NCBI RefSeq assembly: GCF_016629525.1
Contig: NZ_AP024269.1
Span: 372,001-436,000 of the forward strand
From: Kaistia sp. 32K
GTDB taxonomy: Bacteria > Pseudomonadota > Alphaproteobacteria > Rhizobiales > Kaistiaceae
DNA: 64,000 nt
Reading direction: 5' to 3'
Both the position numbers and the translations under genes were made by a program. A model generated the notes under the pieces. It saw nothing but the letters and a program-made list of their open reading frames with translations. It ran no database searches and had not been told where the DNA came from. This document shows, in pieces, positions 1 through 8,735 of the stretch (the first letter of the stretch is position 1; the number at the start of each line of letters is the position of its first letter).

Positions 1-344
1 AGGCCGATGCCCAGACGCGAAACTTCCCCGTCCGCGTCGGTCTCGACAATCCGCCGGAGGCGCTCCGTCTGGGTTCGACCGTGACCGGCACGATGGTCAC
101 GGACACGGTGCCGGTGATCGCCATTCCGGCATCCGCGCTGACCACCGCCGAGCAGAACCCGGCCGTCTGGATCGTCGATCCCGCCGCCTCGACCGTCTCG
201 CTCCGCAATGTCGAGATCGTCCGGCACGATCCGGCGACGGTGGTCGTGTCGCAGGGGCTCGATACGGGTGAGATCGTCGTCACCGCGGGTGTCCAGGCGC
301 TTCATCCGGGCCAGAAGGTCCGTCTGCTCGGTGCCACGCAATGA
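1..344 (+). CDS. RND efflux periplasmic adaptor (membrane fusion protein), C-terminal part
   Basis: The reading frame enters from the left edge of the window (first whole codon at 3) and ends in TGA at 342-344, so only about 113 C-terminal residues are seen. They show the end of the beta-barrel domain (the stretch around LRLGSTVTGT) and the membrane-proximal domain, with the usual alternation IPASAL, AVWIVD, GLDTGEIVVTAGVQAL and PGQKVRLL. In the HlyD/AcrA family this protein bridges the inner-membrane RND pump and an outer-membrane channel. The stop codon overlaps the start of the next gene (ATGA), which indicates translational coupling and one operon. Substrate unknown; the family call is secure. 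Confidence 0.9.
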   Translation, partial: ADAQTRNFPVRVGLDNPPEALRLGSTVTGTMVTDTVPVIAIPASALTTAEQNPAVWIVDPAASTVSLRNVEIVRHDPATVVVSQGLDTGEIVVTAGVQALHPGQKVRLLGATQ

Positions 345-3300
345 GCGGCTTCAACCTCTCCGCTTGGTCGCTCAACCATCGCTCCTTCGTCGTCTACTGG
401 ATGATCGCGGTGATGGTGGCGGGCATCGCCTCCTTCATCAACCTCGGCCGGAACGAAGATCCGCCGATCACCATCAAGACGATGGTCGTGCACGCCGTCT
501 GGCCGGGCGCGACGATCGAGGACACGCTCAACCAGCTCACCGAGCGGCTCGAGCGCAAGATCCAGGAGATCCCGGAGGTCGACGACGTCCGCTCCTCGAC
601 CAGCGCCGGCAGCACGACGCTGTTCGTCAATCTGCGCCAGGAAGTGACCTCGGCCGAGGTGCCGGATGTCTGGTACGAGGTCCGCAAGGGCATCGGCGAC
701 ATCCGCCAGACGCTGCCGACGGGCGTTCTCGGCCCCTTCTTCAACGATAGCTTCGGCGACACCTTCGGCATCATCTACGGCTTCACCGCGGACGGCTTCA
801 CCCATCGTGACCTGCGCGACTATGTCGAGGCGGCGCGCTCGCGCCTCCTGCAGGTGCCGGATGTCTCGCAGATCGAGATCATCGGCGCGCAGGACGAGAA
901 GATCTATGTCGAGTTCTCGACCAAGCAGCTCGCGGGCATGGGGATCGACCGCTCGGCGCTCTTGAACGCGCTGCGTGCGCAGAACATCGTCAGCCCGGCC
1001 GGCGTGCTCGAGACGGGCGAGGAGCGCATTTCGCTGCGCGTTTCCGGCGCCTTCGCCAGCGAGCAGGACCTGCTCGATCTCAATGTCGTCACCAATGGCC
1101 GGCTGGTCCGCCTGCGCGACATTGCCGAGATCCATCGCGGCTATTCCAGCCCGCCGCAGCCGCAGTTCCGCGTCGACGGCAAGCCGGCGATCGGCCTCGG
1201 CATCGCCATGCGCGAGGGCGGCGACATCCTCGCGCTCGGCGAGAACGTTCGCAAAGCCATGGCGGAGATCACCGCCGACCTGCCGCTCGGCATCGAGCCG
1301 ACGCTGGTGGCCGACCAGGCCGTCGTCGTCGACGAGGCGATCGGCGATTTCACCACCTCGCTCTGGCAGGCGATCGCCATCATCGCGGTGGTGAGCTTCG
1401 TCAGCCTCGGCATCCGCGCCGGCACCGTGGTGGCGCTCGCCATCCCGATCTCGCTCGCCATGGTGTTCGCCGTGATGAACGTCGTCGGCATCGATTTGCA
1501 GCGCATCTCGCTCGGCGCGCTGATCATCGCGCTCAGCCTGCTGGTCGACGATGCGATGACGACGGTCGATTCGATGACGTCGAGGCTGGCCGCGGGAGAG
1601 ACCAAGGAAGACGCGGCGGCGAACACGTTCAAGACGCTGGCGCTCGCCATGCTGACGGGAACGCTGGTGACGGCGGCCGGCTTCGTGCCGATCGGCTTCG
1701 CCCGCTCGTCGGCCGGCGAATACACCTTCTCGATCTTCGCCGTCGTCAGCATCGCGCTGGTGGTGTCGTGGCTCGGCGCGGTGATCTTCTCGCCGCTGAT
1801 CGGCGCGGTGCTGCTGAAGGCGCCGAAGCAGAAGCCGGATCCGAACAAGGTCAGCGTCATCGTGCGGGTGTTCCGGACGATCCTTCTGACTGCGATGCGG
1901 ATGCGCTGGGTTACCATCGGCCTGACGGTCGCCGCCTTCATCGGCGCGCTGCTGCTCTTGCCGCATGTTCCGCAACAGTTCTTCCCGGCCTCGGACCGGA
2001 CCGAACTGATGGTCGACCTGCGCCTGCCGCAGAACGCATCGATCTATCAGAGCGGCGACGTCTCCGCCCGCTTCGACGCCATCATGCGGGACGATCCCGA
2101 CGTCGAGCGCTGGAGCACCTATATCGGTCGCGGCGCGATCCGCTTCTACCTGCCGCTCAATGTCGAACTGCCGAACGAGTTCTTCGCCCAGGCGGTGGTG
2201 ATCGCCAAGGACGTCAATGCGCGATTGCGGCTCGAGGAACGGCTCGAAACCAAGCTGGCCGAGCAGTTCCCGGATTCCGTCTCGCGCGTCGCGCCGCTCG
2301 AGCTCGGCCCGCCTGTCGGCTGGCCGGTCCAGTATCGCGTCAGCGGACCGAACGTCGACCAGGTGCGCGACATCGCGATGCGCCTCGCCCAGGTCGTCTC
2401 GGCGAACCCGGATACCAAGCGCGTCAACTTCGACTGGATGGAGCCGGCGCGCATGGTGCGCGTCAAGATCGACCAGGACCAGGCGCGGCTTCTCGGCCTG
2501 AGCTCGCAGGCGCTCGCCTCCGCGCTGAACGCCGTGGTGACGGGAACGACGGTCACCCAGGTGCGCGACGACATCTATCTGGTGGATGTCATCGCCAGGG
2601 CGACCGACGAGCAGCGTGTTTCGCTCGCCAATCTGCAGACGTTGCAGGTGCCGCTGCCGAACGGACGGACCGTGCCGCTCAGCCAGTTCGCCACCTTCGA
2701 CTTCGGCCAGGAATATCCGCTGATCTGGCGGCGCGACCGCGTGCCGACGCTGACGGTGCAGTCCGACGTTCGCGCCGGCGGTTCGCCGGAGGCGGTGGTG
2801 GACGAGCTGACGGAACAGGTAGCCGCGCTGCAGGCGACCTTGCCCTCCGGCTACAGCATCGCCGTCGGCGGCGTCGTCGAGGAGAGCGCCCAGTCGCTCC
2901 AGTCGGTGATGGCCGTCGTGCCGATCATGCTGTTCCTGATGGTGTCGTTCCTGATGGCGCAGCTGCAGAGCTTCGGCCGGCTGTTCCTCGTCCTCTGCGT
3001 TGTGCCGATGGGCTTGATCGGCGTCGTCGGCGCGCTGTTCCTGTTCAACCGGCCGCTCGGCTTCGTCGCCATTCTCGGCATCCTCTCGCTGCTCGGCCTG
3101 ATCGCGAAGAACGCCGTGATCCTGATCGAGCAGATCGAGGCGGAGCGGAGACGCGGCCTGCCGACCTGGGACGCCGTCGTCGAGGCGACGGTGTCGCGCT
3201 TCCGGCCGATCATGCTGACGGCGATCTCGACCGTGCTCGGCATGATCCCGATCGCCGCGACGATCTTCTGGGGCCCGATGGCCTTCGCCATCATGGGCGG

Positions 3301-3430
3301 CCTGCTGGTCGCGACGCTCCTGACGCTGGTGTTCCTGCCCACCCTCTACGTCACCTTCTACCGGGGCAGGGAAGGCGAGGCGGCACCCGTGGCGGCAACT
3401 CCGGCACCTCCGGCCGCTGCGACGACCTGA
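341..3430 (+). CDS. RND efflux permease (AcrB/MexB superfamily)
   Basis: This 1029-residue protein has the usual length of a proton-driven RND pump. A first membrane helix lies near residues 18-37, a large periplasmic loop follows, a block of helices sits near 340-470 and another near 860-1010. The helix-4 segment SLLVDDAMTTVDSM carries the paired aspartates of the proton relay. The late segment LIAKNAVILIEQ carries the matching lysine. The early motif EDPPITIKT resembles the branch of RND pumps that begins with NEDP. It overlaps the adaptor gene by four bases. No outer-membrane channel gene follows; a strong terminator does, so the channel must be encoded elsewhere or upstream. Substrate is not predictable. 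Confidence 0.95.
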   Translation: MSGFNLSAWSLNHRSFVVYWMIAVMVAGIASFINLGRNEDPPITIKTMVVHAVWPGATIEDTLNQLTERLERKIQEIPEVDDVRSSTSAGSTTLFVNLRQEVTSAEVPDVWYEVRKGIGDIRQTLPTGVLGPFFNDSFGDTFGIIYGFTADGFTHRDLRDYVEAARSRLLQVPDVSQIEIIGAQDEKIYVEFSTKQLAGMGIDRSALLNALRAQNIVSPAGVLETGEERISLRVSGAFASEQDLLDLNVVTNGRLVRLRDIAEIHRGYSSPPQPQFRVDGKPAIGLGIAMREGGDILALGENVRKAMAEITADLPLGIEPTLVADQAVVVDEAIGDFTTSLWQAIAIIAVVSFVSLGIRAGTVVALAIPISLAMVFAVMNVVGIDLQRISLGALIIALSLLVDDAMTTVDSMTSRLAAGETKEDAAANTFKTLALAMLTGTLVTAAGFVPIGFARSSAGEYTFSIFAVVSIALVVSWLGAVIFSPLIGAVLLKAPKQKPDPNKVSVIVRVFRTILLTAMRMRWVTIGLTVAAFIGALLLLPHVPQQFFPASDRTELMVDLRLPQNASIYQSGDVSARFDAIMRDDPDVERWSTYIGRGAIRFYLPLNVELPNEFFAQAVVIAKDVNARLRLEERLETKLAEQFPDSVSRVAPLELGPPVGWPVQYRVSGPNVDQVRDIAMRLAQVVSANPDTKRVNFDWMEPARMVRVKIDQDQARLLGLSSQALASALNAVVTGTTVTQVRDDIYLVDVIARATDEQRVSLANLQTLQVPLPNGRTVPLSQFATFDFGQEYPLIWRRDRVPTLTVQSDVRAGGSPEAVVDELTEQVAALQATLPSGYSIAVGGVVEESAQSLQSVMAVVPIMLFLMVSFLMAQLQSFGRLFLVLCVVPMGLIGVVGALFLFNRPLGFVAILGILSLLGLIAKNAVILIEQIEAERRRGLPTWDAVVEATVSRFRPIMLTAISTVLGMIPIAATIFWGPMAFAIMGGLLVATLLTLVFLPTLYVTFYRGREGEAAPVAATPAPPAAATT

Positions 3431-3453
3431 GCGCGCTGGCTGGCTTCTCGAAT

Positions 3454-3486
3454 AAAAGGGCCGCGGTCTTCCGCGGCCCTTTTTCT
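3454..3486 (+). terminator. Rho-independent terminator after the RND permease gene
   Basis: A perfect 10-bp stem (AGGGCCGCGG at 3457-3466 and CCGCGGCCCT at 3471-3480) closes a four-base loop and is followed by TTTTCTTT. A short A-run precedes it, so it could also work in the other direction. Confidence 0.92.
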
Positions 3487-3548
3487 TTGGCTCGGTGGTC
3501 AGGCCTGCCTTTTCACCGCTGAGGGAACCTTTGTAAGGGCAGCGCGCC

Positions 3549-3669
3549 GTCGCCCCGGCGGAGGCCGGGGCCCATGAACACCGACCAAGAAAGCTTGGTC
3601 CAGCAAGCTGGCTCAGCCTATCGGCCACAGGCCGGTGTGTCTGGATCCCGGCCTCCGCCGGGATGACGG
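3549..3669. repeat. Dispersed intergenic palindromic repeat (VIPAEAGIQ type)
   Basis: Two 16-base arms, at 3554-3569 and 3647-3662, are perfect reverse complements of the form CCCGGCGGAGGCCGGG, and about 77 bases lie between them. Translated on the minus strand the right arm reads VIPAEAGIQ, a peptide that turns up in many spurious ORFs of Alphaproteobacteria because this repeat is scattered through their genomes. It sits between a terminator and the end of the next gene and has no coding role. Whether it acts in transcript stability, nucleoid binding or simply spreads is unknown. Confidence 0.75.
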
Positions 3670-3765
3670 CGGAGAGTGGCAAGATCCGATCTGCGCGATG
3701 AATGGGTGTTGCGCGAAGGTCCCCTCAGGGAGAGGTGAGGGGCCTGCCGGCAAGCCACCAGCCGT

Positions 3766-4968
3766 CTACTTTCGGGCGGCGCTTTCGAAGATCAGGATCG
3801 GGGCGGTCAGAACGGCGCCGGCGGCGGAGCCGATCACCTGTCCCGCGCCGAGCGTCGTCGAGCCGAGCGAATTGGTGCCGGCGAGGCTCGAATCCGTCAC
3901 CGATTGCCCCTGAATCAGCCGGTCTCCCATCAGCTGCACCACCTCCGGGCTGGTGGCGAACTTGCTGTGGTTGAGGCGATCGCCGTTCTGCAGCGCCGTC
4001 AGGTCGAGGATGGTGATGCCGGTGGCCGTTTCCATCTGCGAGAGATAGGGCTCGCGGGTGATGTCGACGGCGCCGAGCCGGGTCATGCGGCCCGAGAGCA
4101 GCCGGGACAGCCGCAGCGCCCGGTCGCTGGTGGAGACGAACAGCGTGATATGCGGCCGCTTCGGCCCCATCTCGAGGACCTGCTTGCGGAACACGTCGAT
4201 GTCGAGGTCGGGCGAGGCGAGGATCAGGTTCGACACCTTGGCCGGGACGCGGCCGTCCTGCAGCGCGATCTGCCGGAGCGCCTCGACGGCGAGCCAGCCG
4301 CCCATCGAATGCGCCATGATGGTGACGTCCGAGACGGCCGGGCTGGTGGCGGCGGCGCGGATCACGGTGGCGAGCTCGCTGCGCGAATAATTGGCGCTCT
4401 CGCGGTCGTAATTGTAGTCGAAGATGTTGCCGCGCGACGGCCACGAGAACAGGATCGGCGCCACATTGGCGTCGGTGTCGTGGACGATCTGGGCGAAGCG
4501 GAAGATGCTGTCGGCATATTGGGTGTTGAAGCCGTGCACGAAGATCAGCACGCGGCGCTTCTTGCCCGAGGTGCGCTTGAACCAGTCCTTGGCCTCGCTC
4601 GGCTGCATCGTCGTCACCTTGGTGGTGACGAAATCGCGCGCGGGGTCGCCGGGCACGCGGCTCGGCCACTGGATCGAGCCGACCTGGCGCTGTTCCGGGA
4701 TCGAGACGACGATGTTGTTGAGCGAAAGATCGGAGCCGCGCTCGCCATTGAAATAGACGCCGGGCGCGTCCGACCTGGCGCGGGTTGTGGCGACGAGCAG
4801 ATCGACCTTGTCCGCCGCTGCGGCATCGGCCTTGACCGGCGTCAGCACGCCTTGCGGCCGCGAGGCGCAGGCCGCCAGCACGATCGCCAATCCAAGGATG
4901 AGCATCGTCCGTGAAAGGACAGAGACCACTGACGACACACGCCCCCCGCACACAATTCCGACCAGCAC
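3766..4968 (-). CDS. DUF900 alpha/beta hydrolase, predicted lipoprotein
   Basis: The 400-residue product has a lipobox, LAAC, with Cys34 after a hydrophobic stretch starting at Met22, so it is probably a lipid-anchored envelope protein. The hydrolase core shows the oxyanion-side motif HGFNT (145-149) and the nucleophile elbow AHSMGG with Ser221. A downstream ASPDLD segment probably supplies the acid residue. These match the DUF900 family of esterase-like proteins, whose substrates are not known. The listed start is GTG; a start at Met22 would leave the signal peptide without positive charge, so an upstream GTG is preferred, but no ribosome-binding site settles it. The gene stands alone. Confidence 0.85.
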   Translation of the reverse strand: MLVGIVCGGRVSSVVSVLSRTMLILGLAIVLAACASRPQGVLTPVKADAAAADKVDLLVATTRARSDAPGVYFNGERGSDLSLNNIVVSIPEQRQVGSIQWPSRVPGDPARDFVTTKVTTMQPSEAKDWFKRTSGKKRRVLIFVHGFNTQYADSIFRFAQIVHDTDANVAPILFSWPSRGNIFDYNYDRESANYSRSELATVIRAAATSPAVSDVTIMAHSMGGWLAVEALRQIALQDGRVPAKVSNLILASPDLDIDVFRKQVLEMGPKRPHITLFVSTSDRALRLSRLLSGRMTRLGAVDITREPYLSQMETATGITILDLTALQNGDRLNHSKFATSPEVVQLMGDRLIQGQSVTDSSLAGTNSLGSTTLGAGQVIGSAAGAVLTAPILIFESAARK

Positions 4969-5137
4969 GACGCCCCAAGCTAGCCGGCGCTTCTGACGAC
5001 AGTGTTACACGGTGCGGAAGACGTGGTGAAGCGCGGCCGGCGTCGACGTCCCCATCGGCGCGTCGAACGTTGTGTCGCGCCCGAAATTTCGGCCGGACGT
5101 TGCAGTTTCGCCGCTAAGCGGGAGCGGTCGCGCCGGA

Positions 5138-5656
5138 TCAGGGGCCCGCGGTCAGGGTCAGTTCGGTAACGCCGGCCGCGATGTTGACGCCGATCTCGCC
5201 CTCGACGGAGATCGGCTGGAGCGCGAAGGCCTGGTTCGATCCGCCGACCAGCACATTGGCGCCGAGCCCGGGACCGAAGGCGGCGTCGGCGCTGGCGCCG
5301 ACATATTTCCCGGCCAGCGCGCCGACCGCCGGCGCATCATTGGTCTTCGCGACGACGCCCCAGACGAGATGGCCCTTCTCGACCGCGCCGAGCGTGACGC
5401 CGAAGGTCTCGATCTTGCCGGTGTAGGCGCCGGTGATATCGCTCTTCATGGGTTTGAACGAGCAGGTCATCGTCTGCTTCTCGACCACGAACATCCCGAT
5501 CCCCGACGAGACGTCGCAGGACAGCGTGCCGATCTTCGTGGCGGATTGCGCCATGGCGGCCGGAGCCATCGCGAGCAGGGCGGCCATCGCCAGGCCGGCG
5601 GCGAGCCCCGGCGAGCGGAGGGCAATCCGGGTCTTCCGGGTGGTTGCGAACGACAT
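5138..5656 (-). CDS. DUF992 family secreted protein
   Basis: The product is about 172 residues. A signal peptide ends near the sequence AAMAQ, and the mature part has the DUF992 pattern: an early Cys in GTLSCDVSSG, a second in MTCSFKP, then a glycine- and alanine-rich beta-type stretch (YVGASADAAFGPG, NVLVGGSNQAF). Proteins of this family are exported, common in Rhizobiales and of unknown function. Two ATG codons lie six bases apart; the second (5656) is chosen because the purine-rich AGGAAAGGGG touches the first one but is correctly spaced from the second. The gene is alone between two dispersed or intergenic stretches. Confidence 0.88.
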   Translation of the reverse strand: MSFATTRKTRIALRSPGLAAGLAMAALLAMAPAAMAQSATKIGTLSCDVSSGIGMFVVEKQTMTCSFKPMKSDITGAYTGKIETFGVTLGAVEKGHLVWGVVAKTNDAPAVGALAGKYVGASADAAFGPGLGANVLVGGSNQAFALQPISVEGEIGVNIAAGVTELTLTAGP

Positions 5657-5693
5657 GAGCATCCCCTTTCCTGATGAACGAAAGTTCTTTCCG

Positions 5694-5798
5694 CTAGAGC
5701 GTTTTCAAGCGAAGTGGATACCGGTTCGCGTCAAGAAAGCGCGATCAAACAAGTAGTTAGAGCCTTCATCGTTTCCGTGAACCGATGAAAGGTTCTAG
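5694..5798. repeat. Dispersed Rhizobiales intergenic repeat (CTAGAGCGTTTT type)
   Basis: The stretch begins CTAGAGCGTTTTCAAGCG and runs through GAAGTGGATACCGGTTCGCG, the recognisable core of a palindromic unit found between genes across Rhizobiales. It ends in GGTTCTAG, so both ends carry CTAG. The last four bases overlap the stop codon of the neighbouring outer-membrane protein gene. This copy is somewhat decayed. The family assignment is from memory of the motif and was not checked by a search. Confidence 0.65.
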
Positions 5799-6577
5799 AA
5801 ATGGAAGCCGACGCTGGTGAAGACGCCCTGTTCGGTCGTGTCGAAGACGAAGCCGTCCTTCTCATAGTCCGTATAGATGACGCGATAGCCGATCGCGGTC
5901 GAAATCGTCTTGGTCCAGTTGTAGCCGATCGTGGCGAAGCCCTGCGACGTGAAGTTGGAGCCGACGCTGAAGCCGCCGACGTCGGCGAGCGCGTTGATGA
6001 ACCAGCGTTCGTTGATGTCGTAATGCAGGCTGAGGCCGATCGTCGGGTCGATCCACTGCTTGGTTCCCTCGACGTCGAAGGAGAACCGGGGATCGGCCGC
6101 GTCGAGATCGAGCGACACGTTCAGGCGCTGGTAGCGAAAGCCGGCCGTCGCGCTCAGGTCGAGGTTCTGGATGTCGAGCGGCAGCCGGTAGCCGACGAGG
6201 GCCGAGGCGGTCAGCTGCTTCTGGACGAAGTCGAGCGAGCCGCCATTGCGGCCGACCTGCGCGTCGTCGCCGATCTTGACCCACATCAGGTCGGTCAGGA
6301 ACAGCCAGTCGCCATATTCCGCCCCGAAGGATCCCATCACCGCGCCCTTGAGATGCTGGAGCGCGTCCCAGGCGGTGACGTCGATGTCCTGTGGCGGCAG
6401 TCCGCGCACGCCGACATCGCCGGAGACACCCGCGGCCCAGCCATAGAGGGTGGCCTGGAAGCGCCAGTCCTGTACGGGCGCCACGGGCTCGACGGGCGTC
6501 GGCGTGATGTCCGCGGCGAGGGCAGGCGACATCGTCGCCGCCAGCAGGAGCGGGGCAGAAAGGCGGAGCAGGTTCAT
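5795..6577 (-). CDS. Outer-membrane beta-barrel protein
   Basis: This 260-residue protein starts with a clear signal peptide (MNLLRLSAPLLLAATMSPALA, cut before ADITP). The mature part is made of alternating beta-strand segments and ends in GFHF, the terminal aromatic residue expected of an outer-membrane barrel. Segments such as TLYGWAAGVSGDVGV and IGYNWTKTISTAIGYRV are typical of small porin-like proteins of unclear function. The start is fixed by GAGGGG just upstream. It is divergent from an AraC regulator, which may control it. The same frame stays open far upstream, but that part is antisense to the regulator and is not coding. Confidence 0.85.
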   Translation of the reverse strand: MNLLRLSAPLLLAATMSPALAADITPTPVEPVAPVQDWRFQATLYGWAAGVSGDVGVRGLPPQDIDVTAWDALQHLKGAVMGSFGAEYGDWLFLTDLMWVKIGDDAQVGRNGGSLDFVQKQLTASALVGYRLPLDIQNLDLSATAGFRYQRLNVSLDLDAADPRFSFDVEGTKQWIDPTIGLSLHYDINERWFINALADVGGFSVGSNFTSQGFATIGYNWTKTISTAIGYRVIYTDYEKDGFVFDTTEQGVFTSVGFHF

Positions 6578-6716
6578 GGTCCCCTCGTCCAGGATGCTGT
6601 CCGGTTGATGCTCCCGCCTGCGATCCGCCGCGGCGGCCCGAACGGGCGAAGCAGATCGCGGGCTGGAAGGGAATTGATTCACGAAACCGCGATGGCTGCT
6701 TGTTCGCGGGGGACAT

Positions 6717-6741
6717 GATCTTGTCTTTCGAGGACAAAAGA
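6717..6741. promoter_or_regulatory. Candidate operator between the barrel protein and AraC genes
   Basis: An inverted repeat TTGTC-N7-GACAA (6721-6737), extended loosely by ATC and AAGAT on the two sides, sits in the middle of the 243-base divergent intergenic region. It is a plausible binding site for the AraC protein encoded alongside, but nothing else supports it. Confidence 0.25.
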
Positions 6742-6820
6742 TGTGCCGCAGCGGAAAGTCAGATGAAGGCGCGCCGGATTTCATGCTAGCGTTGCATGGA
6801 AGCCCATATTTCGGTGCGCC

Positions 6821-7936
6821 ATGGCGAATTCTGAGCCAAACGGGGAATGCGCCTGGACGACCGCGTCCGACGACGTCGGCGCTCGTTCCGGCGCGGCGCG
6901 GCGTCGGAGCGAGGGAGAGGCCGCCGGTCCGCAGATCCTGGTGCGGCTTGGCATGGCGACGGCGATCCCCCGCCTGCTGCGCGAAAGCGGGCTCGATCCG
7001 GCGGCCGTTCTCGCAGGCGCCGGGCTGGACCTGCCCCTGTTCGACGATCCCGACGCGCTGGTTCCGCTCAGGGCGCTCGACGCCCTGCTGGGGCTCTGCC
7101 TCGAAGCGACGCAATGCGAGCATTTCGGCCTGCTGATGGGGCGTGCCTGCGGACCGTCCGCGCTCGGCGCCGTCGGCTGCCTCACCCTGCATTCGCCGAC
7201 GGTTGGTGCGGCGCTCGACAGTCTCGTCCGTCATTTCCGCCATCATGGCCAGGGCGCGGAGCTCCATCTCGGTCTCCGCAGCGATGTCGCCATGCTCGGC
7301 TTCCAGCTGCCGCTTGCGGCGCATGCCGACCAGATCGCCGACGGCGCGGTGGCCGTCGCCTGCAATCTCCTGCGCGCGCTTTGCGGCCCCGGCTGGCAGC
7401 CGGTGGAGGTGCTGCTGCAGCGCCGCGTTCCCAGCGAGCTCGGGCCCTTCCGCCAGCACCTCGGGCCGAACCTCCGCTTCAATCAGGAGGCGCCCACCAT
7501 CGTCTTCTCCGCGCACTGGCTTCGCAGCCCGGTCGAGGGCGCGGATCCCGTGATGCGGCGGATCCTGGAGCACCGGATCGCCGAGATGGAGGCGGAGGCG
7601 CCGGTGAGCCTGAGCGACAGCCTTCGAGGCTATCTGCGCTCCATGTTGCTCAAGGAGAACTGCTCGATCGAGGCGGCCGCCCGCCGGCTGGAGCTGCATC
7701 CGCGCGCCCTGCGCCGCCGGCTCGCCGAGGAGCGCACCACCTACAGCGCCCTGGTCGACGAGGTGCGTTTCGAGATCGCGCGCCAGCTCCTGTCCCTGAC
7801 GTCGCTGACGGCGGGGGAGATCTCGTCGGCGCTGGATTTCTGCGACGGCGCGGCCTTCACGCGGGCGTTCAAGCGCTGGTCGGGATGGACGCCCTCGGCC
7901 TGGCGCAGCCACGCGGCCGCCGCGCCGGGGCGTTGA
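6821..7936 (+). CDS. AraC-family transcriptional regulator (Arabinose_bd type N-domain)
   Basis: The 371-residue protein has an N-terminal ligand-binding region of the kind found in OruR/ArgR-like AraC members (about residues 45-250) and a C-terminal double helix-turn-helix (about 265-365). The first helix pair lies in CSIEAAARRLELHPRALRRRLAEE. The second lies in AGEISSALDFCDGAAFTRAFKRWSG, the usual AraC signature ending in TPSAWR. The first 40 residues are low in conservation and the true start could be later. It is divergent from the barrel protein and only 28 bases upstream of the DUF4239 gene, so it may govern either. Effector unknown. Confidence 0.88.
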   Translation: MANSEPNGECAWTTASDDVGARSGAARRRSEGEAAGPQILVRLGMATAIPRLLRESGLDPAAVLAGAGLDLPLFDDPDALVPLRALDALLGLCLEATQCEHFGLLMGRACGPSALGAVGCLTLHSPTVGAALDSLVRHFRHHGQGAELHLGLRSDVAMLGFQLPLAAHADQIADGAVAVACNLLRALCGPGWQPVEVLLQRRVPSELGPFRQHLGPNLRFNQEAPTIVFSAHWLRSPVEGADPVMRRILEHRIAEMEAEAPVSLSDSLRGYLRSMLLKENCSIEAAARRLELHPRALRRRLAEERTTYSALVDEVRFEIARQLLSLTSLTAGEISSALDFCDGAAFTRAFKRWSGWTPSAWRSHAAAAPGR

Positions 7937-7964
7937 AGGCTGGTCATCCTGCTAGGGGCTTCGG

Positions 7965-8735
7965 ATGATATTCGGACCAAATTTCAATTCGGTGTGGATC
8001 GGCGTGCTCGCCTTCGTCGCCATCTTCGGCGGCGTGCTCCTGGGCGTGTTGATGTCCAAGCGGCTACCCGAGCAGCACCTCGGCAGCGATACCCGCACGG
8101 CCGTGTCCGTCTCGATGGCCGTCGTCGGCACGCTTTCCGCCCTCGTCATCAGCCTGCTCATCTCCACGGCCAACAGCTCCTTCATGGCGCGGACCAACGC
8201 GATCGGCGATCTGGCGGTCGACATTCTCCGTCTCGACCGTTCCCTGGTGCGCTATGGCCCCGGCGCCGACGCGATCCGTTCGACGATCCACGAATATGCG
8301 ACGGCGAAGGTCGGCGAGCTGTCGAGAAACCGGCGCGAGGCTCTCGGGCTCGAAACGATGAGAGTGCTGGAGACGGTCAGCGACCAGATCACCAATCTCA
8401 AGCCCGTCGATGATCGCGAGCGGATCATCCAGGCCCAGGCGCTGCGGTTCGTCGAGGCGATTTCGGATGCGCGCTGGATCCTGCTGGAAAAGAACAGTAG
8501 CGCCGTGCCGGGGCCCTTCCTCATCCTGCTGATCTTCTGGCTCGCGATCCTGTTCGCGAGCTTCGGGCTTTTCGCGCCCCGCAACGCCACCGCGCTGGCG
8601 GCGCTGTTCCTCTGTTCCGTCGCCGTGGCGGGGGGGATCTTCATGATTCTGGAACTGGCGTCGCCGAGCGAAGGGATCATCCAGCCGTCGCTGAAACCCC
8701 TGCAGACAGCGATCGCGCAGCTCCGCGCCGACTGA
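7965..8735 (+). CDS. DUF4239 (bestrophin-like) integral membrane protein
   Basis: This 256-residue protein has two hydrophobic helices at the N-terminus (about 8-30 and 48-68), a charged central part with many Arg and Glu residues, and two more helices near 180-225. The segment TAVSVSMAVVGTLSALVISLLISTA and the layout match DUF4239, a family that resembles bestrophin channels and has no assigned role. It follows the AraC gene by 28 bases in the same direction and may be co-transcribed with it. Confidence 0.8.
   Translation: MIFGPNFNSVWIGVLAFVAIFGGVLLGVLMSKRLPEQHLGSDTRTAVSVSMAVVGTLSALVISLLISTANSSFMARTNAIGDLAVDILRLDRSLVRYGPGADAIRSTIHEYATAKVGELSRNRREALGLETMRVLETVSDQITNLKPVDDRERIIQAQALRFVEAISDARWILLEKNSSAVPGPFLILLIFWLAILFASFGLFAPRNATALAALFLCSVAVAGGIFMILELASPSEGIIQPSLKPLQTAIAQLRAD

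Noticed and set aside
302..3682. A 1126-codon frame antisense to the RND permease gene
   Set aside because: It mirrors the pump gene, is very rich in Arg, Asp and His as antisense frames of high-G+C genes are, and starts inside a dispersed repeat.
5862..7912. Long minus-strand extension upstream of the outer-membrane protein
   Set aside because: It is antisense to the AraC gene; the signal peptide, the GAGGGG box and the family length all place the start at 6577.
6847..7968. A 373-codon plus-strand frame in the AraC region
   Set aside because: Pure Arg/Ala/Pro composition and full overlap with the AraC frame mark it as a shadow.
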